A stretch of DNA of 22,917 nt. Source: a virus. Shown here piece by piece: positions 1 through 7,711 of the stretch. The stretch covers positions 1 through 22,917 of IMG/VR virus record IMGVR_UViG_3300042543_000428; one strand, written 5' to 3'. Made by a program: the position numbers and the translations under genes. The stretch's first letter is position 1; each line of letters begins with the position of its first letter. The notes beneath the pieces were generated by a model. That model did not search any database and was not told the origin of the DNA. It saw only the letters and a program-made list of their open reading frames with translations.

Positions 1-2907
1 GGCCAGTTGGTCGCGCTGCAACTCGAGCGCGGTTTTCTGGTTGCGGATCTGCTCAAGCTGCGCCTTGATAGCGGCCTTGTCCGCGTTCGGTGCTCCCTTC
101 GCCAACTCGGCCTGCTTGCGGGCGATCGCCAACTCAGCGAGACGCTGCGTCAACTCCGCAACCTGCTGCTTGGACTCCGACGTGCTCAACGGGGCCAGAG
201 ACGCCGCAGCGCCGTCCATTGACTGCCGGAAATCCTGCGCCGGAACCGCCAACGCCGAAACCTGACTTTGCAGCCCCGACAAGCCGCCGCTGAACTGGTT
301 CACCGAACTCGTCGCCTCACCGAGGTTGAAGTTGAACACCACACCCTCGGCGTTACCGAACACATCTTTGACTTGCTGCATCATCAGGCGGGCGATCCCC
401 ACCACTTCACCCACAGCGCCCTTGATTCCGCCGGCGAACCCGGTACCGATGGCTTCACCGGACCTATCCACCCAGCCCGACCCGGCGAACGGCCCCTTGT
501 CGGCCGGGGAGTTCGGGAAGAACTGCCTCGCCGCAGCCATCAACGATTGGGCGGCCGCGGCCACCGCACCCGACTGCGAAGAAATGCCGCCCGCGAATTC
601 CCGGCCCACAGCCTCACCGGAAGCCCGGGCAGACGCCGACAAACTCTGCAACGCCGAGGTGATCTGACCCGACCAGCCCTGCACCGCTGCCACGGCCTGG
701 GAACCGCCGTTGGTGACTGCCGACACCAGATCGTTCATGGCGGTCTGCGCCGAAGTCACTAAGCCGGTGAACGAAGTTTGCGCCAAAGTTGGTAACTGGC
801 CGATGGAAGCTTGGAATGCGGTGGTGATCTGCGAGCCCGCCGCCCCGACCGCCGAAACGGCCTGACCCAACGCCCCGGTGATCACCGCGGGAATCTGGTT
901 GAACGCCTGCTGCACCGCGTTGGTGATGTTCCCGGCCTGCTGACCGATGGACAACACCATGAACCCGAACGCCCCGGTGATGCTGGTTTGCACACCCTGG
1001 AACGCTGTGGTGGCCGTCAACGGCAGCTGCTGGAACGCCGTGGAGATAGCGGTGTTCAACTGGGTCACACCCGCTGTCACGGTCTGCTGGATGACACCCC
1101 ACGCCCCGGTGATCGCCGGCGCCAACGCGCCGAACGCCTGCCCCACCTTCGCGGGCAGCGTCGACAGCGGCAGCACCGCCTGGTCGATGCCCTGCTGCAA
1201 CACCGGGCCGAGCTGGGTGACCGCGGCTTGGGCCTCAGTGATCACCCCGGTCATCTGGGTTCCGATTTGCGCCTTCACCGCGTCGGTGACCCCGGTGCCG
1301 GTGAACGCCGACTTCAACGCCTCAGCCTGGGCCTGTTTCGACACATTCACCGCGGCCGACAACTGGTTGTTGATCGCCTCGGTTAAACCCGCACCACCGT
1401 CGGTGGCAGTTGACGCCGTCGCGGACAGGTTCTGCTGGAACTGCCTGGCCGCCTCACTGCCAGCCTCGGCAGCAGCTTTCGGGGCCTCACCGAAGAACTG
1501 CCGGAACGGGGCCTTATCACCCAGAACCCCGTCCTTGCCGAACAACCCGAGGAACCCCTCGGTCTGCTTCTGGCTGGTGTCCAAATCCTGCTTAGCGCCG
1601 GTGATCCGCTCAAAGGTTGCCGCGACATCCTTGATCTTGTCGATCGTGTCGACGATGCCGCTGATGATGGTGGCCACATCCTCGAAGCCGCTTTTCAGCA
1701 GCGGCAGGATGTCGTTGACGATCGACCGCAGATCGGCGGCGAAGTCTTTCATCTTCTGCCCGAAAGCAGGATCGGACAGGTTGTCGAAACTCCACGCCGC
1801 GATGTCCTTGATCGTGCCGCCGATCTCCCCCAACACCGCTTTGAGGTTCTGCATCGCCGAATCGAGTTGCCCGTTGGCGGTGATCTTGTCCACCCAGGTG
1901 GAGAACTCGTTGCCGATCCGGCTGAACGAATCAGCGAGACCGTTGAGGAAGCTGCCCGACAACCCTCTGGTGAGGTTGAGCAGCCCGTTGGTGAACGCCT
2001 GGAATCCCGGTGTCGCCCTGGTGATCGCCGAACTGATGTTGTCGATGATGGTGCGGACGCTTTCCAGGCCCGCGCCGCTGGTGACAACATCGACCACACC
2101 ACCGAAAGCGTTTGACAGGACCGTGGCGACGTTGGCCAGCTGCCCTTGGATTTTCGGGATGAACTCGCCGACCTTACGGAACGGTTCCTGCAAACCCTTC
2201 TCGAAGGCGCCGCTGACAGCGGTCTTCAGATTGTCGAAGGCCGGTTTGACAGCCTCGGCTGCCTTAGCGATGCCATCCATGCCCAACGCCAACACCGACG
2301 CCGGAACCACCGCGGCGGCCAACAGGCCGGGCAAAGCGACAAGCGCACCAGTGGCCAAAGACAAAGCTGGGGCCGCTAACGCCACGACCGCGGCGGCTAT
2401 CGCCCCGGCCTCACCGAACTTCGCCATCGAGTTCGCGGTGTTTGAGAAACCCTTGGAAAGCCCGGACAGCGACGACGACACCCGGTTGAATCCACGCAAC
2501 GCTGTCGCACCGAAACCAGCCGTCGCGGTGGTGAACGCCGCGGAAAACCTGACCAACGATCTACGCACACTGTTGTTGTCGACGTCGACTTCCACCGGAA
2601 CCTTCACCGCTTGGCCGCGCAAACCACGCGCAAACCCCGCCAGGAAAGACCTCACCCGGGTTTGGTCGGCCTCCGGCTCAACCGGAACCTTCACCGCGTT
2701 AGCGGCCGAAACTTTGACCTTCGCGTCGGGAAGGTTCGCGGTGGCTGCCCGCACCTCGTCCCGCAGCCGGCTGGTGTCCGCACCAACCCTGATATCAGCG
2801 ACTTTACGTTCCAGCTTCTCCAGTTCGCCCTGCAGTTCCTCCCGGAACCGATCCAAATCAGGAATGACCCGGATCGAGACCTTCCCGACTTCCTTCGAAC
2901 CGGCCAT
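1..2907 (-). CDS. Tape measure protein (C-terminus outside window)
   Basis: The frame is open from ATG 2907 to the window edge, 969 codons. GAGGAAGG lies five bases before the ATG. The N-terminus (MAGSKEVGKVSIRVIPDLD) leads into coiled-coil and linker repeats (KVPVEPEADQTRV; KVPVEVDVDNNSV). A strongly hydrophobic region at about 168-210 probably inserts in the membrane during DNA entry. Repeated AAxxFxQxP/AITGAxGxxx units follow between about 560 and 760. FFPNSPADKGPFAGSGW (796-812), a hallmark of tape measures, comes next, with SGEAIGTGFAGGI after it. A final visible coiled coil (VAELTQRLAELAIARKQAE) runs to the edge. Its length sets tail length: at about 0.15 nm per residue, 969 residues imply at least 145 nm. 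Confidence 0.95.
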   Translation of the reverse strand, partial: MAGSKEVGKVSIRVIPDLDRFREELQGELEKLERKVADIRVGADTSRLRDEVRAATANLPDAKVKVSAANAVKVPVEPEADQTRVRSFLAGFARGLRGQAVKVPVEVDVDNNSVRRSLVRFSAAFTTATAGFGATALRGFNRVSSSLSGLSKGFSNTANSMAKFGEAGAIAAAVVALAAPALSLATGALVALPGLLAAAVVPASVLALGMDGIAKAAEAVKPAFDNLKTAVSGAFEKGLQEPFRKVGEFIPKIQGQLANVATVLSNAFGGVVDVVTSGAGLESVRTIIDNISSAITRATPGFQAFTNGLLNLTRGLSGSFLNGLADSFSRIGNEFSTWVDKITANGQLDSAMQNLKAVLGEIGGTIKDIAAWSFDNLSDPAFGQKMKDFAADLRSIVNDILPLLKSGFEDVATIISGIVDTIDKIKDVAATFERITGAKQDLDTSQKQTEGFLGLFGKDGVLGDKAPFRQFFGEAPKAAAEAGSEAARQFQQNLSATASTATDGGAGLTEAINNQLSAAVNVSKQAQAEALKSAFTGTGVTDAVKAQIGTQMTGVITEAQAAVTQLGPVLQQGIDQAVLPLSTLPAKVGQAFGALAPAITGAWGVIQQTVTAGVTQLNTAISTAFQQLPLTATTAFQGVQTSITGAFGFMVLSIGQQAGNITNAVQQAFNQIPAVITGALGQAVSAVGAAGSQITTAFQASIGQLPTLAQTSFTGLVTSAQTAMNDLVSAVTNGGSQAVAAVQGWSGQITSALQSLSASARASGEAVGREFAGGISSQSGAVAAAAQSLMAAARQFFPNSPADKGPFAGSGWVDRSGEAIGTGFAGGIKGAVGEVVGIARLMMQQVKDVFGNAEGVVFNFNLGEATSSVNQFSGGLSGLQSQVSALAVPAQDFRQSMDGAAASLAPLSTSESKQQVAELTQRLAELAIARKQAELAKGAPNADKAAIKAQLEQIRNQKTALELQRDQLA

Positions 2908-3663
2908 CTGAACCTTCCTCAGCCAACTTTTGGGCCGCGATAGCGGCGAATGAACCAGCGCCGCGGCGCTTCGGACGGTCAGGGATGGGGAACGGCTCCG
3001 GCGGCTTCGGCCGGGACTTCACATGCGCCGACACATAGGTGTGCTGCAAAGCCCGAACCGCGTTCACCGTCGCCGCCGCCGCATACCGGGACGCGTCCCA
3101 ACCGCGGAACTCCTGCCCACCACGCACAGCAGCGTTGAACCGCCCACCCTCAGGCAAGCCGCGGATCAACACCAACAACCACAGCGGGGTCAGCGGGCTG
3201 CCCGGATGCATCAGATCCCGCAAATCCACCCGGTAATGCTCGAGCAGGTCAGCGGCCAAATGCTCACCGTACTCATCTATGAGGTCGGCGAGCCCTCGGC
3301 TTCCCCCGCCTGGGTGCCCTCCATCCACCGCGAAAACACCCGCAGCGTCAACGCCAAATCGTCCTCAATGGACTCCACAAGCCTCGCGCCGAGCTTCTCG
3401 TTGTCGGCCACCAAAGGCAGGATCTTCAACGCGATCTGAGCGGACTGCTCAGTGGCCACCAAACCGTCCTGGTCCTCGTCTTTCTGGATGGCGGACAGCT
3501 CATCGAGCAGTGTGTACACCTGTTCCCGGGTGGTTTTGGGGAGCCGCAGAAGGTTCCGCAGCGTCAACGTTTTCCCCTCCCCCACGTCCAGTTGGCAGGG
3601 GGCGAATTCGCGCTCGATGTCTTCGCGGAGGGAATCCAAAGTCAAAATGTTGTTGTTGGGCAT
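2858..3663 (-). CDS. Tail assembly chaperone (frameshifted long form, GT-like)
   Basis: A second frame, offset by -1, overlaps the end of the short form and continues to 2858. If ribosomes slip at 3301-3307, the product is about 120 residues of the short form plus 148 residues (GSRGLADLIDEYGEHLAADLLEHY and onward), 268 aa in all. The extension contains LTPLWLLVLIRGLPEGGRFNAAVRGG and FRGWDASRYAAAATVNAVRAL, typical of the T part in actinophages. It has no independent start with a good ribosome binding site. It overlaps the tape measure start by 50 bases. The long form links chaperone complexes to the tube subunits in lambda-type assembly. Confidence 0.82.
3277..3663 (-). CDS. Tail assembly chaperone (short form, G-like)
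   Basis: A 128-aa protein starting MPNNNILTLDSLREDIEREFAP, with the usual LTLRNLLRLPKTTREQVYTLLDEL helix and SIEDDLALTLRVFSRWMEG near the end. It is the G-type chaperone that coats the tape measure during tail assembly. ATG 3663 has GAAAGG seven bases upstream; an upstream extension through the inverted-repeat region would be Pro/Ser-rich and unlikely. Its last codons contain the G5AA run used for the -1 shift. Confidence 0.87.
   Translation of the reverse strand: MPNNNILTLDSLREDIEREFAPCQLDVGEGKTLTLRNLLRLPKTTREQVYTLLDELSAIQKDEDQDGLVATEQSAQIALKILPLVADNEKLGARLVESIEDDLALTLRVFSRWMEGTQAGEAEGSPTS
3301..3307 (-). other. Candidate -1 ribosomal slippery site (GGGGGAA)
   Basis: On the coding strand GCG-GGG-GAA-GCC changes to GGC-GGG-GGA-AGC after a -1 slip. 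The P-site GGG re-pairs perfectly; the A-site GAA tRNA would face GGA with one G-U pair. It is therefore not a perfect XXXYYYZ heptamer. A weak GAGG/CCUC stem starts three bases later. The site is the only homopolymeric run in the overlap. Confidence 0.62.
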
Positions 3664-3710
3664 GGCTGGGCCTTTCTCATAGCGGGTCTTTGGCGGGCAG
3701 TGTGGTGAAG

Positions 3711-3748
3711 GGGGGAGGGGAGCGGCCCGCCAGGAACTCCCCTCCCCC
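3711..3748 (-). terminator. Perfect 12-bp inverted repeat after the tail tube gene
   Basis: GGGGGAGGGGAG (3711-3722) and CTCCCCTCCCCC (3737-3748) are exact reverse complements around a 14-base loop, starting a few bases after the tube-protein stop. The RNA hairpin would be very stable. The sequence after it on the RNA strand is CUUCACCAC, with almost no U tract. Partial termination, or a 3'-end RNA-stabilising hairpin that keeps tube mRNA abundant relative to chaperone mRNA, are both reasonable. Confidence 0.75.
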
Positions 3749-3755
3749 GGCCTAC

Positions 3756-4430
3756 TCACGGGACGAAGAAGTCCTTGTTGATCCAGGAGAACTTCACTTC
3801 GGTGTTGTGGCGCAGCAGCGTCGCCCGGATGGGCAGCGCCGCGAACTCGTCGGTGGCCATTTCCACCGCATCGTCCCGCCTGAACGACGCCTTGTGGGCG
3901 TGGAACCCGATCTTGTTGTCGCCGTCCACGATCAGGATGAACAGGGCCTTCTCCACCGGGACGGTGGTACCGCCGGCCACACCGAATACACCGGTCGTGG
4001 TGGGCAGGGCGTCCTTGCCGTAGTACAGCTCGAACGCACCCGAGTCGAACTGGTGCAGTTTGAAGACGAGGTAGTCAGCGACCGGTTTGGTTTCCACCTC
4101 GCGCAGCGACTCGTTCTGCCAAGTGCCACGCGTCTCCAGATCGCCGCCGTCGTAACCGAACTCCGGCAGATCATCGCGGGAGGTGTGCCCGACGTTGACC
4201 CACGCCACAGGCAGTGTGGTCTTCGCATCCGCGGCAGCCGAACGGCCACCGGCCTTGCCGCCAGCGTCAGCGTCGGGGTCAACAACAACATCGTCAACCC
4301 CGGCTTCGAGAAGCAGCTTCGGGGTAGCCAGAGCGGCAAGCTCAGTTGGGGTCGGTGCGGCAGTTCCGACCGGGGCCGTGAAAATGAACCCAGTCGCAGC
4401 GGTGATCACCGCTTTGTCATTGATTGGCAT
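3756..4430 (-). CDS. Major tail tube protein
   Basis: A 224-aa tube protein located directly between tail terminator and chaperones, as usual. It begins MPINDKAVITAATGFIFTAPVGTAAP and contains AWVNVGHTSRDDLPEFGYDGGD and ETRGTWQNESLREVETKP, common in actinophage tube proteins. It ends with beta strands (VEMATDEFAALPIRATLL). An Asp/Ala/Gly-rich stretch at about 46-70 (VDDVVVDPDADAGGKAGGRS) looks like a flexible loop, possibly on the tube surface. AGGAG lies nine bases before the ATG. A perfect 12-bp inverted repeat follows the stop. Confidence 0.9.
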   Translation of the reverse strand: MPINDKAVITAATGFIFTAPVGTAAPTPTELAALATPKLLLEAGVDDVVVDPDADAGGKAGGRSAAADAKTTLPVAWVNVGHTSRDDLPEFGYDGGDLETRGTWQNESLREVETKPVADYLVFKLHQFDSGAFELYYGKDALPTTTGVFGVAGGTTVPVEKALFILIVDGDNKIGFHAHKASFRRDDAVEMATDEFAALPIRATLLRHNTEVKFSWINKDFFVP

Positions 4431-4445
4431 GTCTATTTACTCCTG

Positions 4446-4856
4446 TTACTTGATTGGAAGGGGCCGAACCCCGAATGCGATAAGTCCCTGAACCCGCCAG
4501 GAGTCCTGGAAAGGAGACGGGTACTGGGCGGCGCCAGAGGTCTCCCGTATTGAATGCAGATAGCCGGTATCTGTTCGTGCCTGATTCCTCGCAGCCGAAT
4601 ACAGCGCCTCCAGGGCGTCCTCGTACAGCTGCTCGGTTTCCACCAACCCCTCTATGCCGTAAGCGGTCAACTCAATGACCGGCATGGCCAACTGGGTAGG
4701 TCTTCGGTCGTGCCGCATCCCACCGATCCGCCTGACTTGCAGCATCGGGAAATCACGAAAGTCGATGTCCTCCACCCAGGAACCGACCTTCACATCGGGA
4801 AACGAGTCCCGCAGGATGGGGAGAATGACCGACTGGATGCGAGGCATCCTCGACAT
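4446..4856 (-). CDS. Tail terminator protein
   Basis: A 136-aa protein with hallmarks of actinophage tail terminators: IQSVILPILRDSFPDVKVGSW, FPMLQVRRIGGMRHDR, VIELTAYGIEGLVETEQLYE, and SSPFQDSWRVQGLI-like SPFQDSWRVQGLIAFGVRP. It caps the tail tube at fixed length and joins it to the head. I use ATG 4856, with GGGAGG five bases upstream. The GTG two codons before is fused to that site and unlikely. The tube protein follows 15 bases later. Confidence 0.87.
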   Translation of the reverse strand: MSRMPRIQSVILPILRDSFPDVKVGSWVEDIDFRDFPMLQVRRIGGMRHDRRPTQLAMPVIELTAYGIEGLVETEQLYEDALEALYSAARNQARTDTGYLHSIRETSGAAQYPSPFQDSWRVQGLIAFGVRPLPIK

Positions 4857-4866
4857 ACTCACCTCC

Positions 4867-5223
4867 CTAGGCTTGGCTGTGCGTCCCCGTCATGATGTAA
4901 AGACCGAACGGCGCTCTCGTGCGGGTGCCCTCCAACTTCCCCGAGGGGGCGTGCCCGTACTCGATGGCCATCGCGTTCTCGGCGGTCATGGAGACGTGAT
5001 AGTCGCAGGTGTAGCGGCCGTCCGCTTCGGACACCTCGATGGCGGTTTCGCCGGCCGAGTCGCGGTCGTACTTCACCCACCGTGTTGATGAGCGGGCAGC
5101 TGTTAAACGGGTTTGCGCGATGCCCTCCAGGCGGCCCGCTTCGTCCCGCAACGCACCCTTCACCCCACCCATGTGGGCGATCATCCCGTTGAACGCTTTG
5201 CCCTTCTTGTAGATCTCAGCCAT
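4867..5223 (-). CDS. Neck / tail-completion protein (HK97 gp10-like)
   Basis: A 118-aa protein between stopper and tail terminator. It begins MAEIYKKGKAFNGMIAHMGGVKGALRDEAGRLEGIAQTRL, the N-terminal helix of gp10-like neck proteins. It contains the typical AMAIEYGHAPSG motif near the end, followed by GLYIMTGT. Its place in the operon fits a head-tail joining factor. The start ATG shares one base with the stopper stop. A family-level call is safe; the exact step in joining is not visible. Confidence 0.75.
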   Translation of the reverse strand: MAEIYKKGKAFNGMIAHMGGVKGALRDEAGRLEGIAQTRLTAARSSTRWVKYDRDSAGETAIEVSEADGRYTCDYHVSMTAENAMAIEYGHAPSGKLEGTRTRAPFGLYIMTGTHSQA

Positions 5224-5570
5224 CAGTGCCTCTTGATGGTGTAGATCAGGTGGGCGGTGCGCGGAGAGTTGCTGTACCTCAACGGGTCACCGTGGATGAC
5301 CCACCGCTCACCCATCCACTCAATTTGGGACTGGGCACCCAACACGCATCTCAGGCCGCGGGGGAACCGCAGCGAATACACCTTCTCGCTGTCGAACCCG
5401 TCCCCGTACTGGTCGGCTGAGGCTGCACCACCGGAACCCAACGGTTGGATGCGTGCCCTGGCGCGGAACCCGCACTTAGCGGCTTGGGTTTTCGTGTTCC
5501 CGTCCGCGTCGGTGACCTTTTCCTCCGGGAACACAACCACGCACTGATTACCCCTATCGAGGAGGCTCAT
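5223..5570 (-). CDS. Head-to-tail stopper
   Basis: A 115-aa beta-rich protein with the actinophage stopper pattern: MSLLDRGNQCVVVFPEEKVTD, then ADQYGDGFDSEKVYSLRFPRG, then QIEWMGERWVIHGDPLRYSNS and RTAHLIYTIKRH. Stoppers form the ring closing the DNA channel below the adaptor after packaging. It is coupled to the previous gene by ATGA and to the next by a one-base overlap (TGATG). Length and order are normal for the family. Confidence 0.82.
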   Translation of the reverse strand: MSLLDRGNQCVVVFPEEKVTDADGNTKTQAAKCGFRARARIQPLGSGGAASADQYGDGFDSEKVYSLRFPRGLRCVLGAQSQIEWMGERWVIHGDPLRYSNSPRTAHLIYTIKRH

Positions 5571-5854
5571 TGGGTGAGTGCGGCTTTCACGTCCGAGGGC
5601 CGGATCAGCTTCGTGCGGTCCTTGAGGACGTGCGGGATGGTGCCGTCAGCGACGAGCCTCTTCAGCCGGTTCATGGAGATGTCAACGACACCTGGGATGC
5701 GTGTCATCGGGATCGGAGTGTCGTCTTCTCCACGGCCCTCCACTCGGTCACCGTGATCTTCGGTGGAGCCTTCCGCCCAGGACTTCCCGGCCAGCAGCAG
5801 CTTCGCCAACGACTCTGGCAGGTCGACGTTGATTTCTCCGTTGGTGATTTCCAT
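5567..5854 (-). CDS. Small head-region protein with excisionase-like C-terminus (95 aa)
   Basis: Residues 1-25 (MEITNGEINVDLPESLAKLLLAGKSW) match the N-terminal module of the KAPAK protein at 8117-8314. After an acidic linker (EGSTEDHGDRVEGRGEDD), residues 50-95 read like a MerR/excisionase winged helix: ISMNRLKRLVADGTIPHV, then LIRPSDVKAAL. This is the usual recognition helix, wing and closing helix pattern. I chose ATG 5854 with GAAGGTG eight bases upstream; GTG 5860 overlaps the previous stop but has no spacing for it. The stop overlaps the next ATG. DNA binding is inferred. A structural role with a borrowed fold is the alternative. Confidence 0.68.
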   Translation of the reverse strand: MEITNGEINVDLPESLAKLLLAGKSWAEGSTEDHGDRVEGRGEDDTPIPMTRIPGVVDISMNRLKRLVADGTIPHVLKDRTKLIRPSDVKAALTQ

Positions 5855-5856
5855 AG

Positions 5857-6744
5857 TCACAGCACCTTCGGCGGGGCCAACACGTCGAACGTGACTGAAC
5901 CAGACGCATAACGGTTAGCTGTGTTGCCGCCGTACATAATTATCATCGAATCCGGCGAGCAAGCGTCCTCAAACACCACCACTCGCCTGCCACCGTTGTC
6001 AGAGGATTCCCACAACACCCTCGCGGGGCCACCGGCACCGGACTGCACATACGTTTTCGCTGGGGTAGTCGCCACCTGGCTCATCCCGATAAGCCGCCGA
6101 TACCGTGCCCGAACATTGTAGCCGTCGGTATCGCCAGAGTTAGCTGTACCTGTAATGGTGTGGCTGGCATAGTTACTCACCGACACCGAATTACTGGCGA
6201 ACGTGTACGTCGGATTGTTGGCTTTACCAGCCAAATCCGTGCCGGTGGTGCAAGTGACCACAACTTCCTGCGGGCCTTTGCCCGGTGTGATAGCCGCACC
6301 GTAGGCTCGAACCTCGCCCCGCGTCTTATCGGTGGGATGTGAACCGCCTGTCAAAGCCGCACCCAACTGGGTAAGCGTCTGCGTGCCGTACTTGACCGTG
6401 ATGGTCCACACCGACCCGCCTGGAACAACATCGGGGATCGTGAAGCCCACGAACACCACGAGGTAGTCATCAAACTCGCCGGGGGTGTGCGTGTACGTTG
6501 CGCCCATCGTTTTCGACGCGGTGACAACGTACTGCCCCCCACCGACAGCGGTGTTGGAGACCCGCACCAACGTGGGGTCTGGTGTGGTTGATGCGGGGCA
6601 GCACTGCCGCCGCTCCAACGCGGTGACACGACCGTCAAGCCCGGACAGATCATCCCCGCCTCGGGGCGGCACAGTGATCTGCGTCGGATCGCCAATACGG
6701 TCCTTGCTGCCGATCATCGGGGCCATCTTGTTACTTGCAGTCAC
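5857..6744 (-). CDS. Neck-region beta-rich protein (295 aa, unrecognised)
   Basis: I do not recognise the family. The N-terminal 55 residues contain a short potential coiled coil (LDGRVTALERRQCC) that could trimerise or cap the preceding fibre. The rest is Thr/Val/Gly-rich beta structure (FDDYLVVFVGFTIPDVVPGG; SVWTITVKYGTQTLTQ; GYNVRARYRRLIG; RRVVVFEDACSPDSMIIMYGG), suggesting a jelly-roll or Ig-like head. It starts with GTG overlapping the coiled-coil gene and overlaps or abuts the next small gene, so expression is coupled. A fibre tip or capsid/neck decoration is plausible. DNA around 5900-6250 is more AT-rich than flanking genes, hinting at acquisition. Confidence 0.6.
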   Translation of the reverse strand: MTASNKMAPMIGSKDRIGDPTQITVPPRGGDDLSGLDGRVTALERRQCCPASTTPDPTLVRVSNTAVGGGQYVVTASKTMGATYTHTPGEFDDYLVVFVGFTIPDVVPGGSVWTITVKYGTQTLTQLGAALTGGSHPTDKTRGEVRAYGAAITPGKGPQEVVVTCTTGTDLAGKANNPTYTFASNSVSVSNYASHTITGTANSGDTDGYNVRARYRRLIGMSQVATTPAKTYVQSGAGGPARVLWESSDNGGRRVVVFEDACSPDSMIIMYGGNTANRYASGSVTFDVLAPPKVL

Positions 6745-7706
6745 GGTTTCACCTTCCCGTCGATTTCGATTCCAGTGGCTTCGATCAGCGCCATCACAAC
6801 ATCGTTAAGCAACCAGAACATCTCGGTGACGCTCTGCACCGTGGCATTAGGCCCGTTTATGGCATCCATCAAATCTTGGTAAGCCCTCTTTGTCAGATAA
6901 TTGTTCAGGACGAACTCAATGACATCGTTGATTGCCTGCCGGGTATTGCCCAGATCGACCTCATGCTTATCGGCCAACGCATCAAGACCACTGGCAGCGG
7001 TTTCACCGACACGCACACCGACCGCCTCCGCGTAATTCTTCGCGGCAATCAGATTCTGGTCACAGGAACCCGATACACCTGCGGCAAGTTGTTCCGTGTA
7101 ATCCTTGAGCTGCAGCTTGGCCTGATTGATATCGGCGTCCACCTGAGTTTGATCCGCTTTAGCCCCAACAGCACTCTCAAGCGCGGCGATCCGCGCCGAC
7201 AGCGTAGCCGTCGCCGCCGTCACCGCAGCCTCCATTGCAGCCTGGTCAACCGAACCAGGAGTCAACGCATCATCAACCGTCAACACCCGTCGGCCGTTCA
7301 CCAGTAACGAGCCGTCAGGCAGATCCATGTTCAGCGACACAGGCTTATTCGGGCCGGAAATATCCAAACCCTCAATGCCGACCTGGCCGTCATCGGTGTT
7401 CAGCCGGATCGTCTTCGGCATCGCCTTGAACTGCGACTGAACAGCCTCCTGGATCATCGGGCCGAACTCAGTGAGCTTCCGCTCAATGATCGCCTCAACA
7501 GCAGCCTCATCGGTGACGCCGGCCGGGATCGCCGCAATCGAGGCGTCGATCAACGTCTGCACCTGGGCCTGCGTCAAACCACCAGACCCACCGCCCGTGG
7601 GGAGGGTGCCCAAACCCCCACCAGTGGGCTTCGGGACACCGTAATCCCGCTCCAAAACCTCATAGATGAGGGCTGTCACACCCACAACCGTGATAACAGT
7701 TGCCAT
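6741..7706 (-). CDS. Neck-region fibrous protein with coiled coils (321 aa, unrecognised)
   Basis: I do not recognise the family. Residues 1-18 are hydrophobic (MATVITVVGVTALIYEVL), then a Gly/Pro linker (PKPTGGGLGTLPTGGGSGG). Long Ala-rich helices follow (LTQAQVQTLIDASIAAIPAG; AAMEAAVTAATATLSARIAALESAVGAK; QVDADINQAKLQLKDYTEQLAAG) with coiled-coil spacing. A beta patch lies between them (TIRLNTDDGQVGIEGLDIS). The C-terminus is helical (ALIEATGIEIDGKVKP). The layout fits an elongated trimeric fibre or whisker. It lies between the head-tail adaptor and stopper genes and overlaps the next gene as GTGA. A neck fibre or head fibre is the best inference; a tail-fibre relative moved here is the alternative. 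Confidence 0.6.
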   Translation of the reverse strand: MATVITVVGVTALIYEVLERDYGVPKPTGGGLGTLPTGGGSGGLTQAQVQTLIDASIAAIPAGVTDEAAVEAIIERKLTEFGPMIQEAVQSQFKAMPKTIRLNTDDGQVGIEGLDISGPNKPVSLNMDLPDGSLLVNGRRVLTVDDALTPGSVDQAAMEAAVTAATATLSARIAALESAVGAKADQTQVDADINQAKLQLKDYTEQLAAGVSGSCDQNLIAAKNYAEAVGVRVGETAASGLDALADKHEVDLGNTRQAINDVIEFVLNNYLTKRAYQDLMDAINGPNATVQSVTEMFWLLNDVVMALIEATGIEIDGKVKP

Positions 7707-7711
7707 AGCCT

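Noticed and set aside
947-2911. A 654-codon open frame on the plus strand
   Set aside because: It is antisense to the tape measure gene, whose minus-strand frame has the SPADKGPF-type motif, good ribosome binding and correct context. High GC and codon bias keep the antisense free of stops.
3279-4553. A 424-codon plus-strand frame
   Set aside because: It lies antisense to the tail tube and chaperone genes and crosses the inverted repeat; low-complexity Arg/Pro/Ser composition fits a shadow frame.
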